DNA of 64,000 nt. It comes from Proteus hauseri ATCC 700826 (GTDB lineage Bacteria; Pseudomonadota; Gammaproteobacteria; Enterobacterales; Enterobacteriaceae). Of the stretch, positions 19,481 to 30,383 are shown in pieces (position 1 is the stretch's first letter; each line of letters starts with the position of its first letter). A model generated the notes under the pieces. The model was not told where the DNA came from. It made no database searches and worked only from the letters and a program-made list of their open reading frames with translations. Where the stretch lies: NCBI RefSeq assembly GCF_001654965.1, contig NZ_LXEV01000020.1:62001-126000 (forward strand), given 5' to 3'. Both the position numbers and the translations under genes were made by a program.

Positions 19481-20006
19481 TCTGAAACAATGATATTTAT
19501 ATTGGAAATCAGGATAGCGTTACATAAAAGATTACCTACCCACTAATCGCATATCGCTTTTGTCGTAGTCCAATTTAAATCGCTAATACCCTATCTACTC
19601 AAAAGCCTTGTGTGGGTTGTTTGTGGATCTTTAGTGTTGGGTTAATTCTTTTGTGCTGTAGATATTGGTTAGCTTTGCGTACTGTTGGTTATAGAAATTG
19701 TTTTAAGTAGATACTATTAATTATTTATTTCGAGTTATTCTATTTATCGATACGCAATAAAATATTTTTCTCATATCATGTCATTTAATTGTCATGATAA
19801 TGCTGTAAATATTTTATTAAGCTTATAGATATCTCGTAAGTTAGCTATCACGATTTTGAACATTTATATATGAATAATAAAATGCACTACTTAAATTAAT
19901 GTGTTCAGAATTTAATGGGGTTTTATATAAGAAGACTTAATAAAAAGTAGGATGCATTTGTGTAGTGAAATAAAACTATACAAAGAACAAAAGGAGTTTA
20001 TCTATC
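19481..20006. other. lpxK-cold-shock gene intergenic region
   Basis: 526 bp with no gene I can support and no readable ycaQ remnant. It contains a 24-bp near-perfect dyad (19775-19798). The final about 100 bp could be the 5' untranslated leader of the cold-shock-domain gene. No clear terminator for lpxK was seen. Confidence 0.55.
19775..19798. repeat. 24-bp dyad upstream of the cold-shock-domain gene
   Basis: ATCATGTCA and TGTCATGAT arms surround a TTTAAT centre. The 24-bp segment equals its own reverse complement at 22 positions. It lies about 210 bp before the cold-shock gene. A transcription-factor site is possible but none is recognised. Confidence 0.5.
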
Positions 20007-20222
20007 ATGACATTACAATTAATTATGGGTCGCGTTAAATGGTTTGATACTAATAAAGGTTACGGCCTTATTGTATCAACGGATATTGAACAAGAAATTT
20101 ACGTCAATAAAAAAGCGATAGCCAATACAAAAAATAAAGCTTTAACAGAAGGTCAGCATGTTGAATTTTCTGTTATCAGAACTGCGGCAGGTTTAGAAGC
20201 TGCTGATGTTATCGGCTTTTAA
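20007..20222 (+). CDS. Divergent cold-shock-domain protein
   Basis: 71 residues covering one cold-shock domain. GRVKWFDTNKGYGLI (8-22) is the first half with an altered RNP1 (KGYGLI instead of KGFGFI), and EIYVNKKAI (30-38) replaces the usual DVFVHFSAI of RNP2, so two aromatic/His nucleic-acid contacts are missing. GQHVEFSV (49-56) is conserved. It may bind single-stranded RNA or DNA differently from CspA-type proteins. AAGGAG lies 10 nt before the ATG at 20007; a second Met at residue 7 is also possible. It occupies the place where E. coli has ycaQ. I cannot assign it to a named Csp. Confidence 0.85.
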   Translation: MTLQLIMGRVKWFDTNKGYGLIVSTDIEQEIYVNKKAIANTKNKALTEGQHVEFSVIRTAAGLEAADVIGF

Positions 20223-20248
20223 TTACTATCTATACTAATTTATAGATA

Positions 20249-20283
20249 AAACAATAGGTTAAATTATTTTTTTCCTATTGTTT
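20249..20283 (+). terminator. Hairpin after the cold-shock-domain gene
   Basis: AAACAATAGG pairs with CCTATTGTTT over a T-rich 15-nt loop, 27 bp past the stop. No T-run follows beyond the right arm, so it is a modest terminator candidate. Confidence 0.45.
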
Positions 20284-20465
20284 ACATTATTGTTTTTTAG
20301 TTATCTTTTGGCCTGGGTTTAATGAAGAACATCATAAGTATGTTTAGAAGATAATATGAAACTCACTAAGTTAATTAGAATGCAATAAAGATAATAAAAT
20401 GGTTAAATTATTATCAATAAAAGTCGAATGTAATTCTTTATTAATGATGTTGTATCCTAATCGAT

Positions 20466-20492
20466 AAAAAGCCACTTTGATGTGGCTTTTTT
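20466..20492 (+). terminator. Orphan rho-independent terminator
   Basis: AAAAA-GCCAC, loop TTTGAT, GTGGC followed by six Ts. It looks efficient, yet no reading frame ends close upstream. Confidence 0.8.
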
Positions 20493-20643
20493 GTTGCTGA
20501 TAGTGAAAAAGAAAATAATAAAATCATTAATAGCAAAAAATAATTGCATAATAATCGCTAAACGAGCGAGTTAGAGTATTAACGCTGATCCTTCCTTATG
20601 ATATCCTTTTGGCATATAAATGATTAACCCTTGTGAGGGACAC

Positions 20644-20823
20644 ATGGATCACCGTTTACTCGAAATAATTGCTTGCCCAGTTTGTCATGGCAAACTTATC
20701 TTTGATAAAGAAAATTCAGAGCTTATCTGCAAAATTGATCATTTAGCTTATCCTGTTCGTGACAATATCCCCGTTCTTCTAGAAAATGAAGCAAGAGAAT
20801 TGTCACTAGAAGAGGAAAGATAA
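20644..20823 (+). CDS. ycaR: UPF0434/Trm112-like small protein YcaR
   Basis: 59 residues from the ATG at 20644 ([14 protein letters not shown]), the E. coli YcaR start; an ATG at 20620 would add eight non-conserved residues. It is a small Trm112-like protein with CPVC at 11-14 and a third Cys in LICK (29). Function is unknown. AGGGA precedes the start and kdsB begins 4 nt after the stop, so the two are an operon as in E. coli. Confidence 0.93.
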   Translation: MDHRLLEIIACPVCHGKLIFDKENSELICKIDHLAYPVRDNIPVLLENEARELSLEEER

Positions 20824-20827
20824 TTTC

Positions 20828-21589
20828 ATGTTTACGGTCATTATCCCTGGTCGATATGCATCGACTCGTTTACCCGGCAAACCATTAGCTGATATTCATG
20901 GTAAACCTATGATTGTCCGCGTAATGGAACAAGCAAAGCGCTCTGGTGCGCAGCGTGTGATTGTAGCTACAGATAATTTGGATGTGGTGGCTGCAGTTGA
21001 AAATGCGAGGGGTGAAGCGTGTATGACCCGTGAAGATCACCACTCAGGTACTGAACGCCTAGCAGAAGTGATTGAAAAATATCAATTTGCAGATGATGAG
21101 ATAATTGTTAACGTTCAAGGGGATGAACCCCTTATTCCTCCTGCTATTATTAGCCAAGTTGCAGAAAATTTAGCTAATTGTGGTGCAGGAATGGCAACAC
21201 TTGCTGTGCCTATCGTTGACTCAAAAGAAGCCTTTAATCCCAATGCTGTTAAAGTGGTAATGGATGCTAAAGGGTTTGCTCTCTATTTTTCTCGCGCCAC
21301 TATTCCTTGGGAACGTGACCGTTTTAATTTATCCCATGATGAAATTGGTGAGCATTATCTGCGTCATATCGGTATTTATGCTTATCGTGCAGGTTTTGTC
21401 CGTCGTTATATCAATTGGGCACCAAGCCCGTTGGAATCTATCGAGATGTTAGAACAGCTTCGTGTTCTGTGGTATGGCGAAAAGATCCATGTTGCGAAAG
21501 CATTAGAAGTGCCTGGTGTAGGTGTTGATACACAAGATGACTTAATTGCAGCAAGAGCAGCATATCGAGCCCTTAACCAAGAGTTCTAA
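20828..21589 (+). CDS. kdsB: 3-deoxy-manno-octulosonate cytidylyltransferase
   Basis: 253 residues. It activates Kdo with CTP to CMP-Kdo for lipopolysaccharide inner core synthesis, in the cytosol. The N-terminal [14 protein letters not shown] holds the nucleotide-binding loop, [10 protein letters not shown] the metal-binding Asp, and RHIGIYAYR and [13 protein letters not shown]-like motifs ([13 protein letters not shown]) are typical of KdsB. It follows ycaR by 4 nt and ends at a good terminator. Confidence 0.97.
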   Translation: MFTVIIPGRYASTRLPGKPLADIHGKPMIVRVMEQAKRSGAQRVIVATDNLDVVAAVENARGEACMTREDHHSGTERLAEVIEKYQFADDEIIVNVQGDEPLIPPAIISQVAENLANCGAGMATLAVPIVDSKEAFNPNAVKVVMDAKGFALYFSRATIPWERDRFNLSHDEIGEHYLRHIGIYAYRAGFVRRYINWAPSPLESIEMLEQLRVLWYGEKIHVAKALEVPGVGVDTQDDLIAARAAYRALNQEF

Positions 21590-21614
21590 TATTTGGTTAA
21601 AAAATAATTTTTCT

Positions 21615-21646
21615 ACGGCACTCAATATAATTAGAGTGCCGTTTTT
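21615..21646 (+). terminator. Terminator after kdsB
   Basis: A perfect 9-bp ACGGCACTC/GAGTGCCGT stem with a 10-nt loop and five Ts, 25 bp past the stop. Convergent elyC begins its stop at 21668. Confidence 0.88.
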
Positions 21647-21667
21647 GTAGTTAAATCTAATAACGAT

Positions 21668-22501
21668 CTAGTTATTCGCATTTATCTCTTTATTCTTAGC
21701 TTTTTCATTCTCTGGGATCACCGCAGGCTGCCCCGCAGGTTTAATTGATTGCCACATTGATCCTAAAAATTCATACCACGCGCGTTCGCTATGTTGAAAA
21801 TAGCTTGCTGAAGGAATGTATTTTTCCCAAGGATGTAGTGGTGTTGTGATAGCTAATTGATTAGCTGGAGCAACAATAGGCTGCATTCCACGGGCTAAAA
21901 AGAAACGCTCAGCACGAGCTAAGTGATTAGCTGAAGTAACTAATAAGAACGGTTGTTTACCTATTAGCTTATCAACTTCGTAAGCTTCTTCTTCTGTATC
22001 TTTAGGAATGGATAATGCAATGGTTTTATCCGCAGGCACTCCTAAAGATTGAGCAACTTGGGCGGCAACTTCAGCACTACTTATTTTATTTACCCCAGCA
22101 CCACCTGTAAAAATAAGGGTTGCGTTAGGGTTGCAATAATAAAGGCGTACAGCTTCAGCAACTCGAAATAAACTATTATTTAATAGATTAGAACTTGGTG
22201 CCCACTCCGGGTTATAAGTAAATCCACCACCTAAAACGACAATATAGTTAACTTCTTTAGGTAAATTTTCTCGTAATTCATAACGAGTTTGATACTCTTT
22301 TTCACTTGGCATCAATAAGGTATCAGCGATGGGTTGTATTCCTAAAATAGCCAATAAAAATATGGCTGCTGTGAGCAAGCTTTTTCCTGTTTTTTGCCAG
22401 CGAGTAAACCAGAGTAAGATAAGAGCAAAAGAAGCCACAAGTAGTAACAAAGGAAAAGGCATCAATAGGCTACCAATATATTTTTTGAGCAAAAACAGCA
22501 T
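21668..22501 (-). CDS. elyC: Envelope biogenesis factor ElyC (DUF218 family)
   Basis: 277 residues with two N-terminal membrane helices (about 11-32 and 38-57) followed by a periplasmic DUF218/YdcF-like domain. VDYIVVLGGG-like (NYIVVLGGGFTYNPEW), LIFTGGAG and KDTEEEA are conserved with E. coli ElyC (YcbC, 259 residues). ElyC is needed for normal peptidoglycan synthesis at low temperature in E. coli, perhaps through use of the undecaprenyl carrier. It is somewhat longer at the C-terminus than E. coli ElyC. It is divergent from cmoM, as in E. coli; ycbJ is absent. Confidence 0.92.
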   Translation of the reverse strand: MLFLLKKYIGSLLMPFPLLLLVASFALILLWFTRWQKTGKSLLTAAIFLLAILGIQPIADTLLMPSEKEYQTRYELRENLPKEVNYIVVLGGGFTYNPEWAPSSNLLNNSLFRVAEAVRLYYCNPNATLIFTGGAGVNKISSAEVAAQVAQSLGVPADKTIALSIPKDTEEEAYEVDKLIGKQPFLLVTSANHLARAERFFLARGMQPIVAPANQLAITTPLHPWEKYIPSASYFQHSERAWYEFLGSMWQSIKPAGQPAVIPENEKAKNKEINANN

Positions 22502-22875
22502 AAATTATCCTGAGTTGAATGAAATACATGCAATTGATAGCAAAACCTTAGTGAAAACTAGGGGATTTAAGAAGCGCTGTGTCAAAATAGGCAATAGCGT
22601 TCTATCTTTCTAAATTCTAGCCGGTAGAAATCAAAAGCAGTTAATAATTTATAAAACGATAAACGTTTGAACGTTAATTTTTTCATTAATAAGCGTTATA
22701 TTTATACAGCGCTTTGCGAATAGTCTGATTCATGGCTTATTTCTTTATAGAAAACAGTCAGTATCATAGAACACTGGTAAAATTATTGTCTTTAATGATG
22801 CACAGTGTCTCATATTTTTTGAATTTATCAGAATGCAAAGAGCGCAGTAACAGGTCGTTATCATGAGGCGTTTTA
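22502..22875. other. elyC-cmoM divergent intergenic region
   Basis: 374 bp between divergent genes. It should hold both promoters, and no specific element stands out. I see no gene in it. Confidence 0.5.
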
Positions 22876-23649
22876 ATGTCAGATCGTAATTTTGACGATA
22901 TTGCTGATAAGTTCTCTCGCAATATCTATGGCACAACAAAAGGTAAAATCCGTCAGGCAGTGATTTGGCAAGATTTACAACAATTACTGACTCAATTTCC
23001 TAATCGTTCTTTGCGTATTTTAGATGCTGGTGGAGGCGAAGGTTATTTTTCTCGCCAACTTGCAAAACTTGGCCATCAAATCATTTTATGTGATTTATCT
23101 CAAGAAATGCTTAATCGAGCAGAAGAAGCAGCAATGGAAGATGGCGTTGTGCAAAATATGACATTTATTTGTTGTGCGGCTCAAGATATTAAACAGCATG
23201 TAGATGAAAAACTTGACTTAATTTTGTTTCATGCAGTATTGGAATGGATCACGGATCAGAAAGATGCCGTAAATGTTCTTACCGATATGCTATTGCCTAA
23301 TGGTATCTTATCGTTGATGTTTTACAATGCTAACGGAATTGTAATGAGAAATGCTATTTTAGGGAATTTTCATTTAGCGGCCCCTGAAATACCGCGTAGA
23401 AGAAAACGGTCGTTGTCACCTCAAAATCCATTACAACCTGAAGATGTTTATCAATGGCTGTCTGAATTTTCGATGAATATACTAGGAAAAACAGGTGTAC
23501 GTGTTTTTCATGATTATTTGCAAAGTCGTCAGCTACAAAATAAAGATTTCCCTGCGTTGCTTGCGTTAGAGCAGCGTTATTGTCGGCAAGAGCCCTATAT
23601 AAGTCTGGGGCGCTACATTCATGTCATGGCACAAAAGCGTGTAAATTAA
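22876..23649 (+). CDS. cmoM: tRNA 5-carboxymethoxyuridine methyltransferase
   Basis: 257 residues, a SAM-dependent methyltransferase with motif I ILDAGGGEGYFS at 48-59 and motif II ILCDLSQEM. It aligns with E. coli CmoM (SmtA, 261) throughout, including NFDDIADKFSRNIYGTTKG at the N-terminus. It forms the methyl ester of cmo5U34 in tRNA, which widens wobble decoding. It stops 9 bp before mukF and is likely cotranscribed with mukFEB, as in E. coli. Confidence 0.95.
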   Translation: MSDRNFDDIADKFSRNIYGTTKGKIRQAVIWQDLQQLLTQFPNRSLRILDAGGGEGYFSRQLAKLGHQIILCDLSQEMLNRAEEAAMEDGVVQNMTFICCAAQDIKQHVDEKLDLILFHAVLEWITDQKDAVNVLTDMLLPNGILSLMFYNANGIVMRNAILGNFHLAAPEIPRRRKRSLSPQNPLQPEDVYQWLSEFSMNILGKTGVRVFHDYLQSRQLQNKDFPALLALEQRYCRQEPYISLGRYIHVMAQKRVN

Positions 23650-23658
23650 GGATGTACT

Positions 23659-24981
23659 ATGAGTGATTTTACCCAGACCGTTCCTGAGTTAGTGTCTTGG
23701 GCGAGAAAAAATGATTTCTCGATTTTACTGCCACCTGAAAGATTAGCTTTTTTGATGGCAGTTGCTGTATTAAACAGCGAACGCCTTGATGGCGAGATGA
23801 GTGAAGGTGAGTTGATTGACGCTTTTAGAGAGGTTTGCAAGGGCTTTGAACAACCGGCCGAAGCGATTCAGGTACGTGCTAATAATGCCATTAACGATAT
23901 GGTTAAACAGCGCCTCTTTAACCGTTTTACTAGTGAACTGGTAGAAGGTAATGCGATTTATCGCTTAACGCCATTAGGTATTGGTATTAGTGATTATTAT
24001 ATTCGCCAACGTGAATTTTCATCATTACGATTATCAATGCAGCTTTCTGTCGTTGCAGGTGAATTAGATTCTGCTGCAAGTTCAGCAGAGGATGGGGGTG
24101 ATGAATATCACTGGCATCGAAATGTCTTTGCCCCATTAAAATATTCAGTTGCTGAAATTTTCGATAGTATCGACTTGTCTCAACGTATTATGGACGAGCA
24201 GCAAAACAGCGTAAAAGAAGATATTGCCGAGCTACTAAATCAAGATTGGCAAGCTGCAATTTCAAGTTGCGAACAACTGTTATCAGAAACATCAGGTACG
24301 TTAAGAGAACTACAAGATACCCTTGAAGCCGCCGGTGATAAGCTACAAGCTAACCTTTTGCGTATTCAAGAAGCGAATATGAATTCAGGTCATGTAGAGC
24401 AAATTGATACACTCGTTTTTGAATTACAAAGTAAGTTAGACCGAATTATCAGTTGGGGCCAGCAATCCATCGATTTATGGATTGGTTATGACCGACACGT
24501 TCATAAATTTATTCGTACAGCGATTGATATGGATAAAAATCGGATTTTCTCACGCCGATTACGCCAGTCAGTACAAAATTATTTTGAAAGCCCGTGGGCA
24601 TTAACTTATGCCAATGCGGATAGACTTTTTGATATGCGCGATGAAGAACTGACATTGCGAGATGAAGAAGTTACAGGTGAGTTACCTGAAGAATTAGAAT
24701 ATCAAATGTTCAGTGAAGTTAATGAGCAAATAACCCAATGGGTTGAACAAGAACTCGCCTCTTATAAATTAGAAAAAAGAGCGTTAGATCTGGGTTCAGT
24801 GCTGGTTGAATTTCTTCACCATTATCCACAACAAAAACATTTTGATGTGGCGCGTATTGTCATTGATCAGGCGGTACGATTGGGTGTAGCACAAGCTGAA
24901 CTTGCAGGATTACCAGCAAAATGGTCAGACATTAACGAATATGGAGCTAAGGTACAGGCGCATGTCATCGATACATACTGA
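23659..24981 (+). CDS. mukF: Chromosome partition protein MukF (kleisin)
   Basis: 440 residues, the same length as E. coli MukF. It is the kleisin of the MukBEF condensin: an N-terminal winged-helix dimerisation domain (about 1-120), a long helical middle (about 180-330) and a C-terminal winged helix that touches the MukB head. It links MukB heads and MukE dimers to extrude chromosomal DNA. Its last 20 bp overlap mukE, showing translational coupling. Confidence 0.97.
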   Translation: MSDFTQTVPELVSWARKNDFSILLPPERLAFLMAVAVLNSERLDGEMSEGELIDAFREVCKGFEQPAEAIQVRANNAINDMVKQRLFNRFTSELVEGNAIYRLTPLGIGISDYYIRQREFSSLRLSMQLSVVAGELDSAASSAEDGGDEYHWHRNVFAPLKYSVAEIFDSIDLSQRIMDEQQNSVKEDIAELLNQDWQAAISSCEQLLSETSGTLRELQDTLEAAGDKLQANLLRIQEANMNSGHVEQIDTLVFELQSKLDRIISWGQQSIDLWIGYDRHVHKFIRTAIDMDKNRIFSRRLRQSVQNYFESPWALTYANADRLFDMRDEELTLRDEEVTGELPEELEYQMFSEVNEQITQWVEQELASYKLEKRALDLGSVLVEFLHHYPQQKHFDVARIVIDQAVRLGVAQAELAGLPAKWSDINEYGAKVQAHVIDTY

Positions 24982-25693
24982 GCAATTTATGCCAGCAAAA
25001 CTGGCACAGGCATTAGCGAACTCACTTTTCCCTGAACTGGATAGTCAGTTACGTGCAGGTCGGCATATTGGTATAGATGATCTAGATAACCATGCTTTTT
25101 TGATGGATTTTCAAGATGAGTTATCCGATTTTTATGCGCGTTATAACGTCGAATTAATTCGAGCACCTGAAGGTTTTTTCTATCTTCGTCCACGTTCAAC
25201 CACACTTATTCCTCGTTCAGTACTTGCAGAAATGGATATGCTGGTGGGTAAAATTTTGTGTTACCTCTACCTTAGTCCAGAGCGATTAGCGAATCAGGGG
25301 ATTTTTACCGTACAAGAACTGTTTGATGAATTACGTACTCTTGCGGATGAGTCAAAATTACTTCGTTTAGTCAACCAGCGTTCTACAGGCTCTGATTTAG
25401 ACTTGCAAAAACTACAAGAAAAAATGAGAACATCACTAAACCGCTTACGTCGTTTAGGTATGATCGCGTTTTTACAAAATGATATGCAACGTTTTTCAAT
25501 AACTGAGTCAGTGTTTCGCTTTGGTGCAGATGTTCGTAGTGGTGACTCTCCTATTGAAGCTCAATTACGCATGATCCGCGATGGTGAAGCAATGGCGCTA
25601 GAAAGTGAGCCGGCATTATCCAATGATGATGACGAAAATGAAGATGAGCAATTGCACGCCAATGAGGATGATGCGGAGGAAGAAAATAAATGA
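24962..25693 (+). CDS. mukE: Chromosome partition protein MukE
   Basis: 243 residues from the ATG at 24962 ([20 protein letters not shown]), the family start; an in-frame upstream ATG at 24902 lies well inside mukF and is unlikely. MukE dimers are winged-helix proteins that bind the middle of MukF. The core is well conserved ([30 protein letters not shown]). The C-terminal tail is very acidic (Asp/Glu/Asn), a little longer than E. coli's. The stop overlaps the mukB ATG by 4 bp. Confidence 0.97.
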   Translation: MSSIHTEQFMPAKLAQALANSLFPELDSQLRAGRHIGIDDLDNHAFLMDFQDELSDFYARYNVELIRAPEGFFYLRPRSTTLIPRSVLAEMDMLVGKILCYLYLSPERLANQGIFTVQELFDELRTLADESKLLRLVNQRSTGSDLDLQKLQEKMRTSLNRLRRLGMIAFLQNDMQRFSITESVFRFGADVRSGDSPIEAQLRMIRDGEAMALESEPALSNDDDENEDEQLHANEDDAEEENK

Positions 25694-28600
25694 TTGAACG
25701 GGGAAAGTTTCGCTCATTAACACTAATCAACTGGAATGGCTTTTTTGCTCGTACGTTTGACTTAGATGAGTTAGTTACCACATTATCGGGTGGTAATGGT
25801 GCAGGAAAATCAACCACCATGGCAGCTTTTATTACTGCTATGATCCCAGATCTCACCTTACTTCATTTCCGTAACACCACAGAAGCAGGTTCTACGAGTG
25901 GTTCACGTGATAAAGGCTTATACGGTAAATTACGCCCTGGAGTTTGTTACGCTGTATTAGATGTGATTAACTCTCGCCATTTACGTGCGGTTGTAGGTGT
26001 ACGCTTGCAACAAATTGCAGGAAGAGATAAAAAAGTTGATATAAAACCCTTTATGATCCAAGGGTTACCAATGGCTGAAAATCCAACGGAAATCTTAACG
26101 CAAGCCGTTGCCGAGCGCCAAGCACGTGTTTTACCGCTTAACGAATTAAAAGAGAGAGTTGAAGCGATAGATGGCGTGGTATTTAGACAATTTAACTCAA
26201 TTACAGATTTCCATGCTGTTATGTTCGATTTAGGGGTTATCCCTAAACGTCTTCGATCAGCCAGTGATCGAGCCAAATTTTATCGCTTAATTGAAGCTTC
26301 TTTATATGGTGGTATTTCTAGCGCCATTACTCGTTCTTTACGTGACTATTTATTACCTGAAAATAGTGGTGTCAGAAAAGCATTTCAGGATATGGAAGGG
26401 GCATTGCGTGAAAACCGCATGACACTCGAGGCTATTCGTGTAACTCAATCAGACCGTGATTTATTTAAACATTTAATCACTGAGGCAACCTCCTATGTTG
26501 CCGCTGATTATATGCGCCATGCTAATGAAAGACGGGTTCATCTTGATGAAGCATTGAATGTTCGCCGAGAATTATGGAGCCAGCGTAAATCGATTAATAA
26601 CGAAGCGTATCGCTTTGTGGAAATGGGGAAAGAGCTTGAAGAACAACAAGCGTTATCTTCAGATCTTGAAGCAGACTATCAAGCAGCAAGCGATAGATTA
26701 AATCTGGTGCAAAATGCAGTTCGCCAGCAAGAGAAAATTGATCGTTATGTTGCTGATGTTGAAGAGATAACATTTCGTTTAGAAGAACAAAGTGAAGTTG
26801 TTGAAGAAGCCGCATCAAAGAAAGAAGAGCTAGAAGCAAGAGTTGAATCAGCAGAAGAAGAAGTTGATGAACTGAAAAATCAGCTAGCAGATTATCAACA
26901 AGCGTTGGATGTGCAACAAACGCGAGCGATTCAATATCGTCAAGCTGTACAAGCGTTAGAGCGCGCCAAAGCGCAGTGTGGTATCGATGATTTAGATGAA
27001 ACCAACGCCGAAGAGTGGGCGAACCGTATTCAAAATAAGATACAAACTATCACTCATACGCTACTTTCTATGGAGCAGAAACTAAATGTTTCTGATGCAG
27101 CAAAAACTCAGTTTGATCAGGCATATAAGCTAATTAGCTCAATTGTTGGTGAAGTTAATCGCCAAGATGCGTGGGGCGCTGCAAAAAATGCATTGCGCGA
27201 GTGGTCTTCACATCGACATCAAGCTGATAGGGTTCATCCTATCAGAATGCAGTTGGCAGAATTAGAGCAGCGTTTACAGCAAAGAAATAATGCGCAAAGA
27301 CAACTTGCAGAATTTAATAAACATCATGGTAACGCAATGGAGCCAGATGATTTATTGATTCTACAAGATGAATTAGAAGCAAAAATTGAAGAATTGAGTG
27401 ATTATGTCAACGAATCTGGCGAACAACGCATGCAAATGCGACAAGAGCTAGATCAGCTAAAACAGCAAATTCAAAAATTAACTAAGCAAGCCCCAGCTTG
27501 GATTGCGGCACAAGATGCGCTAACTCAATTATGTGAACAAACAAATCAATCTTTCGAAACAGGGCATCAAGTAACTGAATATATGCAGCAGTTACTTGAG
27601 AAAGAGCGTGAAGCCACGGTATTACGGGATGAAACGGCAGCACGTAAACAACAGATTGAAGCACAAATTGAGCGTCTAAGTCAGCCAAGCGGTGCTGAAG
27701 ATAGCCGACTGATTACATTAGCTGAGCGTTTTAACGGTGTTTTATTATCAGAAATTTACGATGATATTACTCTAGAAGATGCGCCATATTTCTCCGCACT
27801 GTATGGCCCTGCTCGCCATGCTATTGTGGTACAAGATCTCGCACCGGTTCAGGAACAATTAGCAACATTAGAAGATTGTCCTGAGGATCTCTATTTTATT
27901 GAAGGTGATCCTCAATCTTTCGATGATAGCGTGTTCAATGCACAAGAAATGGATAAAGCTGTTCTAATCAAAAGTTCAGATAGACAATGGCGTTACTCTC
28001 GTTACCCAGAAATTCCACTTTTTGGTCGCGCTGCTCGTGAAAGCCAATTAGATATTTTAACGCATCAACGTGATGAATTATCTGAACTGTATGCGACACA
28101 AGCTTTTGATGTGCAAAAAATTCAGCGCGCCCATCATGCTTTCAGTCAATTTGTTGGGCAACATATTTCTGTCGCTTTTGAAGCTGATCCTGAAGAAGAT
28201 ATTCGTCAGTTAAATCAGCGTCGCAATGAAATTGAAAGAGCTCTGGCACAGTACGAAGAAAGCACTCAGCAGCAACGTCAGCATTATGCGCAAGCGAAAG
28301 AATCGTTAGCGCTGCTAAATAAACTGATCCCACAAGTTAATATCTTGATGGATGAGACGTTAATTGATCGTGTTGAAGAGTTGCGCGAAGAACTTTATGT
28401 TGCTGAAGAGTCTATGCGTTATTTGCAACGCCATGAAAAAGCGTTGGCGACATTAGAGCCCATAGCGGCTATTTTGCAAAGTGATCCGCAAGAGCATGAA
28501 CAATTAACAAAAGATTACGAACAAGCTAAAACCGAGCAACAGCGTTATCAACAACACGCTTTCTTGCTGGTGGAAGTGGTGCAACGTCGCGCCCACTTTA

Positions 28601-30159
28601 GTTACAGCGATGCGGTCGAGATTGTGAGTGAAAATAGCGATCTTAATGAAAAATTGCGTCATCGTTTAGAAATGGCAGAAACCGAGCGCACAACAGCCCG
28701 TGAGTTATATCGTCAGCAACAAGCTCAGTACGCTCAATTTAATCAAGTTCTCGCCTCACTAAAGAGTTCTTTTGATACCAAGTCTGAGTTATTAAGAGAG
28801 CTTGAGCAAGAAATGAAAGACACGGGTATTCATGTTGATGCAAGTGCCGAAACTCGTGCTAAAGAATTGCGAGATCAACGCTATTCAGCGGTAAGTATTA
28901 ACCGTACTCGTATTAGTCAACTTGAGCGTGATATCGCCTTGAGTGAAGCTGAACGCGATAATATGACGAAGAAAATTCGTAAACTTGAACGTGATTATTT
29001 GCAAATTCGCGAACATGTTGTTAGTGCAAAAGCGGGTTGGTGTGCAGTAATGCGTTTGGTAAAAGAAAATGGCATGGAGCGTCGTTTACATCGTCGCGAT
29101 TTTGCTTATCTTTCTGCTGATGAATTACGCTCAATGTCGGATAAAGCGTTAGGTGCGCTACGCCAAGCCGTTGCTGATAATGAATATTTACGTGATGCAT
29201 TACGTCGTTCAGAAGATGCTAAATTCCCAGATCGTAAGGTTCAGTTCTTCATTGCAGTTTATCAACATCTTAGAGAACGTATTCGTCAAGATATTATCAA
29301 AACGGATGATCCTGTTGATGCTATTGAGCAAATGGAAATTGAGCTGGCACGTTTAACTGAAGAACTGACAAGCCGAGAGCAAAAACTGGCCATCAGTTCA
29401 CGAAGTGTTGCGAATATTATTCGTAAAACTATTCAGCGTGAGCAAAATCGTATTCGTATGCTTAACCAAGGCTTACAAGCGGTGTCATTTGGTCAGGTAC
29501 GAGGTGTTCGCTTAAACGTTAATATTCGTGAAAGCCATCAAGTGTTACTTGATGTGTTATCAGAAGAAGATAACCAGTACCAAGACTTGTTCAAAAATCA
29601 AAATTTAACCTTCTCTGAAGCGATGGCGAAGCTCTATCAACGTTTAAATCCCCAAGTTGATATTGGACAGCGTATGCCACAAACTGTGGGTGAAGAGCTA
29701 CTCGATTATCGTAACTATCTTGAAATGGACGTTGAAGTTAACCGTGGGCCAGAAGGTTGGTTAAAAGCAGAAAGTGGCGCTTTATCTACGGGTGAAGCGA
29801 TAGGTACGGGGATGTCGATTCTGGTGATGGTTGTACAGAGTTGGGAAGAAGAATCTCGTCGCTTACGTGGCAAAGATATTTCACCTTGTCGTTTGCTATT
29901 CCTCGATGAAGCGGCTCGTTTAGATGCTAAATCTATCGCTACACTGTTTGAGTTATGCGACAGATTAGATATGCAGCTTATTATTGCCGCACCAGAAAAT
30001 ATTAGCCCTGAAAAAGGGACAACCTATAAATTAGTACGTAAAGTATCTAATGGAACTGAGCACGTACATGTTGTTGGGCTTAAAGGTTTTGGTCAACAAA
30101 GCGAAAAAGATAAAACTGCATCATCAAATGTTACTGAAATAACAGAAGTAGCAGAGTAG
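25690..30159 (+). CDS. mukB: Chromosome partition protein MukB (SMC-like ATPase)
   Basis: 1489 residues (E. coli 1486). The N-terminal head has Walker A GGNGAGKS at 34-41. Two long coiled coils (about 280-640 and 780-1120) flank a hinge. The C-terminal head has the signature [13 protein letters not shown] and Walker [12 protein letters not shown] near 1400. It forms the motor dimer of MukBEF, which compacts the chromosome and binds topoisomerase IV through the hinge. MatP, also in this window, keeps MukBEF away from the Ter region. A strong terminator follows. Confidence 0.98.
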   Translation: MIERGKFRSLTLINWNGFFARTFDLDELVTTLSGGNGAGKSTTMAAFITAMIPDLTLLHFRNTTEAGSTSGSRDKGLYGKLRPGVCYAVLDVINSRHLRAVVGVRLQQIAGRDKKVDIKPFMIQGLPMAENPTEILTQAVAERQARVLPLNELKERVEAIDGVVFRQFNSITDFHAVMFDLGVIPKRLRSASDRAKFYRLIEASLYGGISSAITRSLRDYLLPENSGVRKAFQDMEGALRENRMTLEAIRVTQSDRDLFKHLITEATSYVAADYMRHANERRVHLDEALNVRRELWSQRKSINNEAYRFVEMGKELEEQQALSSDLEADYQAASDRLNLVQNAVRQQEKIDRYVADVEEITFRLEEQSEVVEEAASKKEELEARVESAEEEVDELKNQLADYQQALDVQQTRAIQYRQAVQALERAKAQCGIDDLDETNAEEWANRIQNKIQTITHTLLSMEQKLNVSDAAKTQFDQAYKLISSIVGEVNRQDAWGAAKNALREWSSHRHQADRVHPIRMQLAELEQRLQQRNNAQRQLAEFNKHHGNAMEPDDLLILQDELEAKIEELSDYVNESGEQRMQMRQELDQLKQQIQKLTKQAPAWIAAQDALTQLCEQTNQSFETGHQVTEYMQQLLEKEREATVLRDETAARKQQIEAQIERLSQPSGAEDSRLITLAERFNGVLLSEIYDDITLEDAPYFSALYGPARHAIVVQDLAPVQEQLATLEDCPEDLYFIEGDPQSFDDSVFNAQEMDKAVLIKSSDRQWRYSRYPEIPLFGRAARESQLDILTHQRDELSELYATQAFDVQKIQRAHHAFSQFVGQHISVAFEADPEEDIRQLNQRRNEIERALAQYEESTQQQRQHYAQAKESLALLNKLIPQVNILMDETLIDRVEELREELYVAEESMRYLQRHEKALATLEPIAAILQSDPQEHEQLTKDYEQAKTEQQRYQQHAFLLVEVVQRRAHFSYSDAVEIVSENSDLNEKLRHRLEMAETERTTARELYRQQQAQYAQFNQVLASLKSSFDTKSELLRELEQEMKDTGIHVDASAETRAKELRDQRYSAVSINRTRISQLERDIALSEAERDNMTKKIRKLERDYLQIREHVVSAKAGWCAVMRLVKENGMERRLHRRDFAYLSADELRSMSDKALGALRQAVADNEYLRDALRRSEDAKFPDRKVQFFIAVYQHLRERIRQDIIKTDDPVDAIEQMEIELARLTEELTSREQKLAISSRSVANIIRKTIQREQNRIRMLNQGLQAVSFGQVRGVRLNVNIRESHQVLLDVLSEEDNQYQDLFKNQNLTFSEAMAKLYQRLNPQVDIGQRMPQTVGEELLDYRNYLEMDVEVNRGPEGWLKAESGALSTGEAIGTGMSILVMVVQSWEEESRRLRGKDISPCRLLFLDEAARLDAKSIATLFELCDRLDMQLIIAAPENISPEKGTTYKLVRKVSNGTEHVHVVGLKGFGQQSEKDKTASSNVTEITEVAE

Positions 30160-30191
30160 TATCAATCTGTTATTCAACAAGAAATAGTGAT

Positions 30192-30234
30192 AAGAAGGCG
30201 TTACTGGGTTATTCCGGTAGCGCCTTCTTTTTTC
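30192..30234 (+). terminator. Terminator after mukB
   Basis: GAAGGCG...CGCCTTC stem, extended by TAC/GTA and GG/CC pairs, then six Ts, about 33 bp past the mukB stop. Confidence 0.9.
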
Positions 30235-30383
30235 AAAGTGTTAGATAGATCAAAAAATGAAAGTAAATTAACAAATAATTGAAAACATAAATGGCATAAC
30301 GTGCGCTGCATCTCATTTAAATGTAATGCTGATGTCTATGATTGTCCGCGTATGTGATTAACATAAAAATTAAAGGAAAGAGA

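Larger units (their letters stand above)
20223..20643. other. Intergenic region between the cold-shock gene and ycaR
   Basis: About 420 bp without a supported gene. A hairpin after the cold-shock gene (20249-20283) and a strong plus-strand terminator (20466-20492) are present. The second is 240 bp from any upstream stop codon, so it may end a small RNA transcribed from within 20284-20465. Confidence 0.55.

Noticed and set aside
19481-20006. Remnant of ycaQ after lpxK
   Set aside because: No stretch of the gap translates into recognisable YcaQ sequence; the gene is simply absent here.
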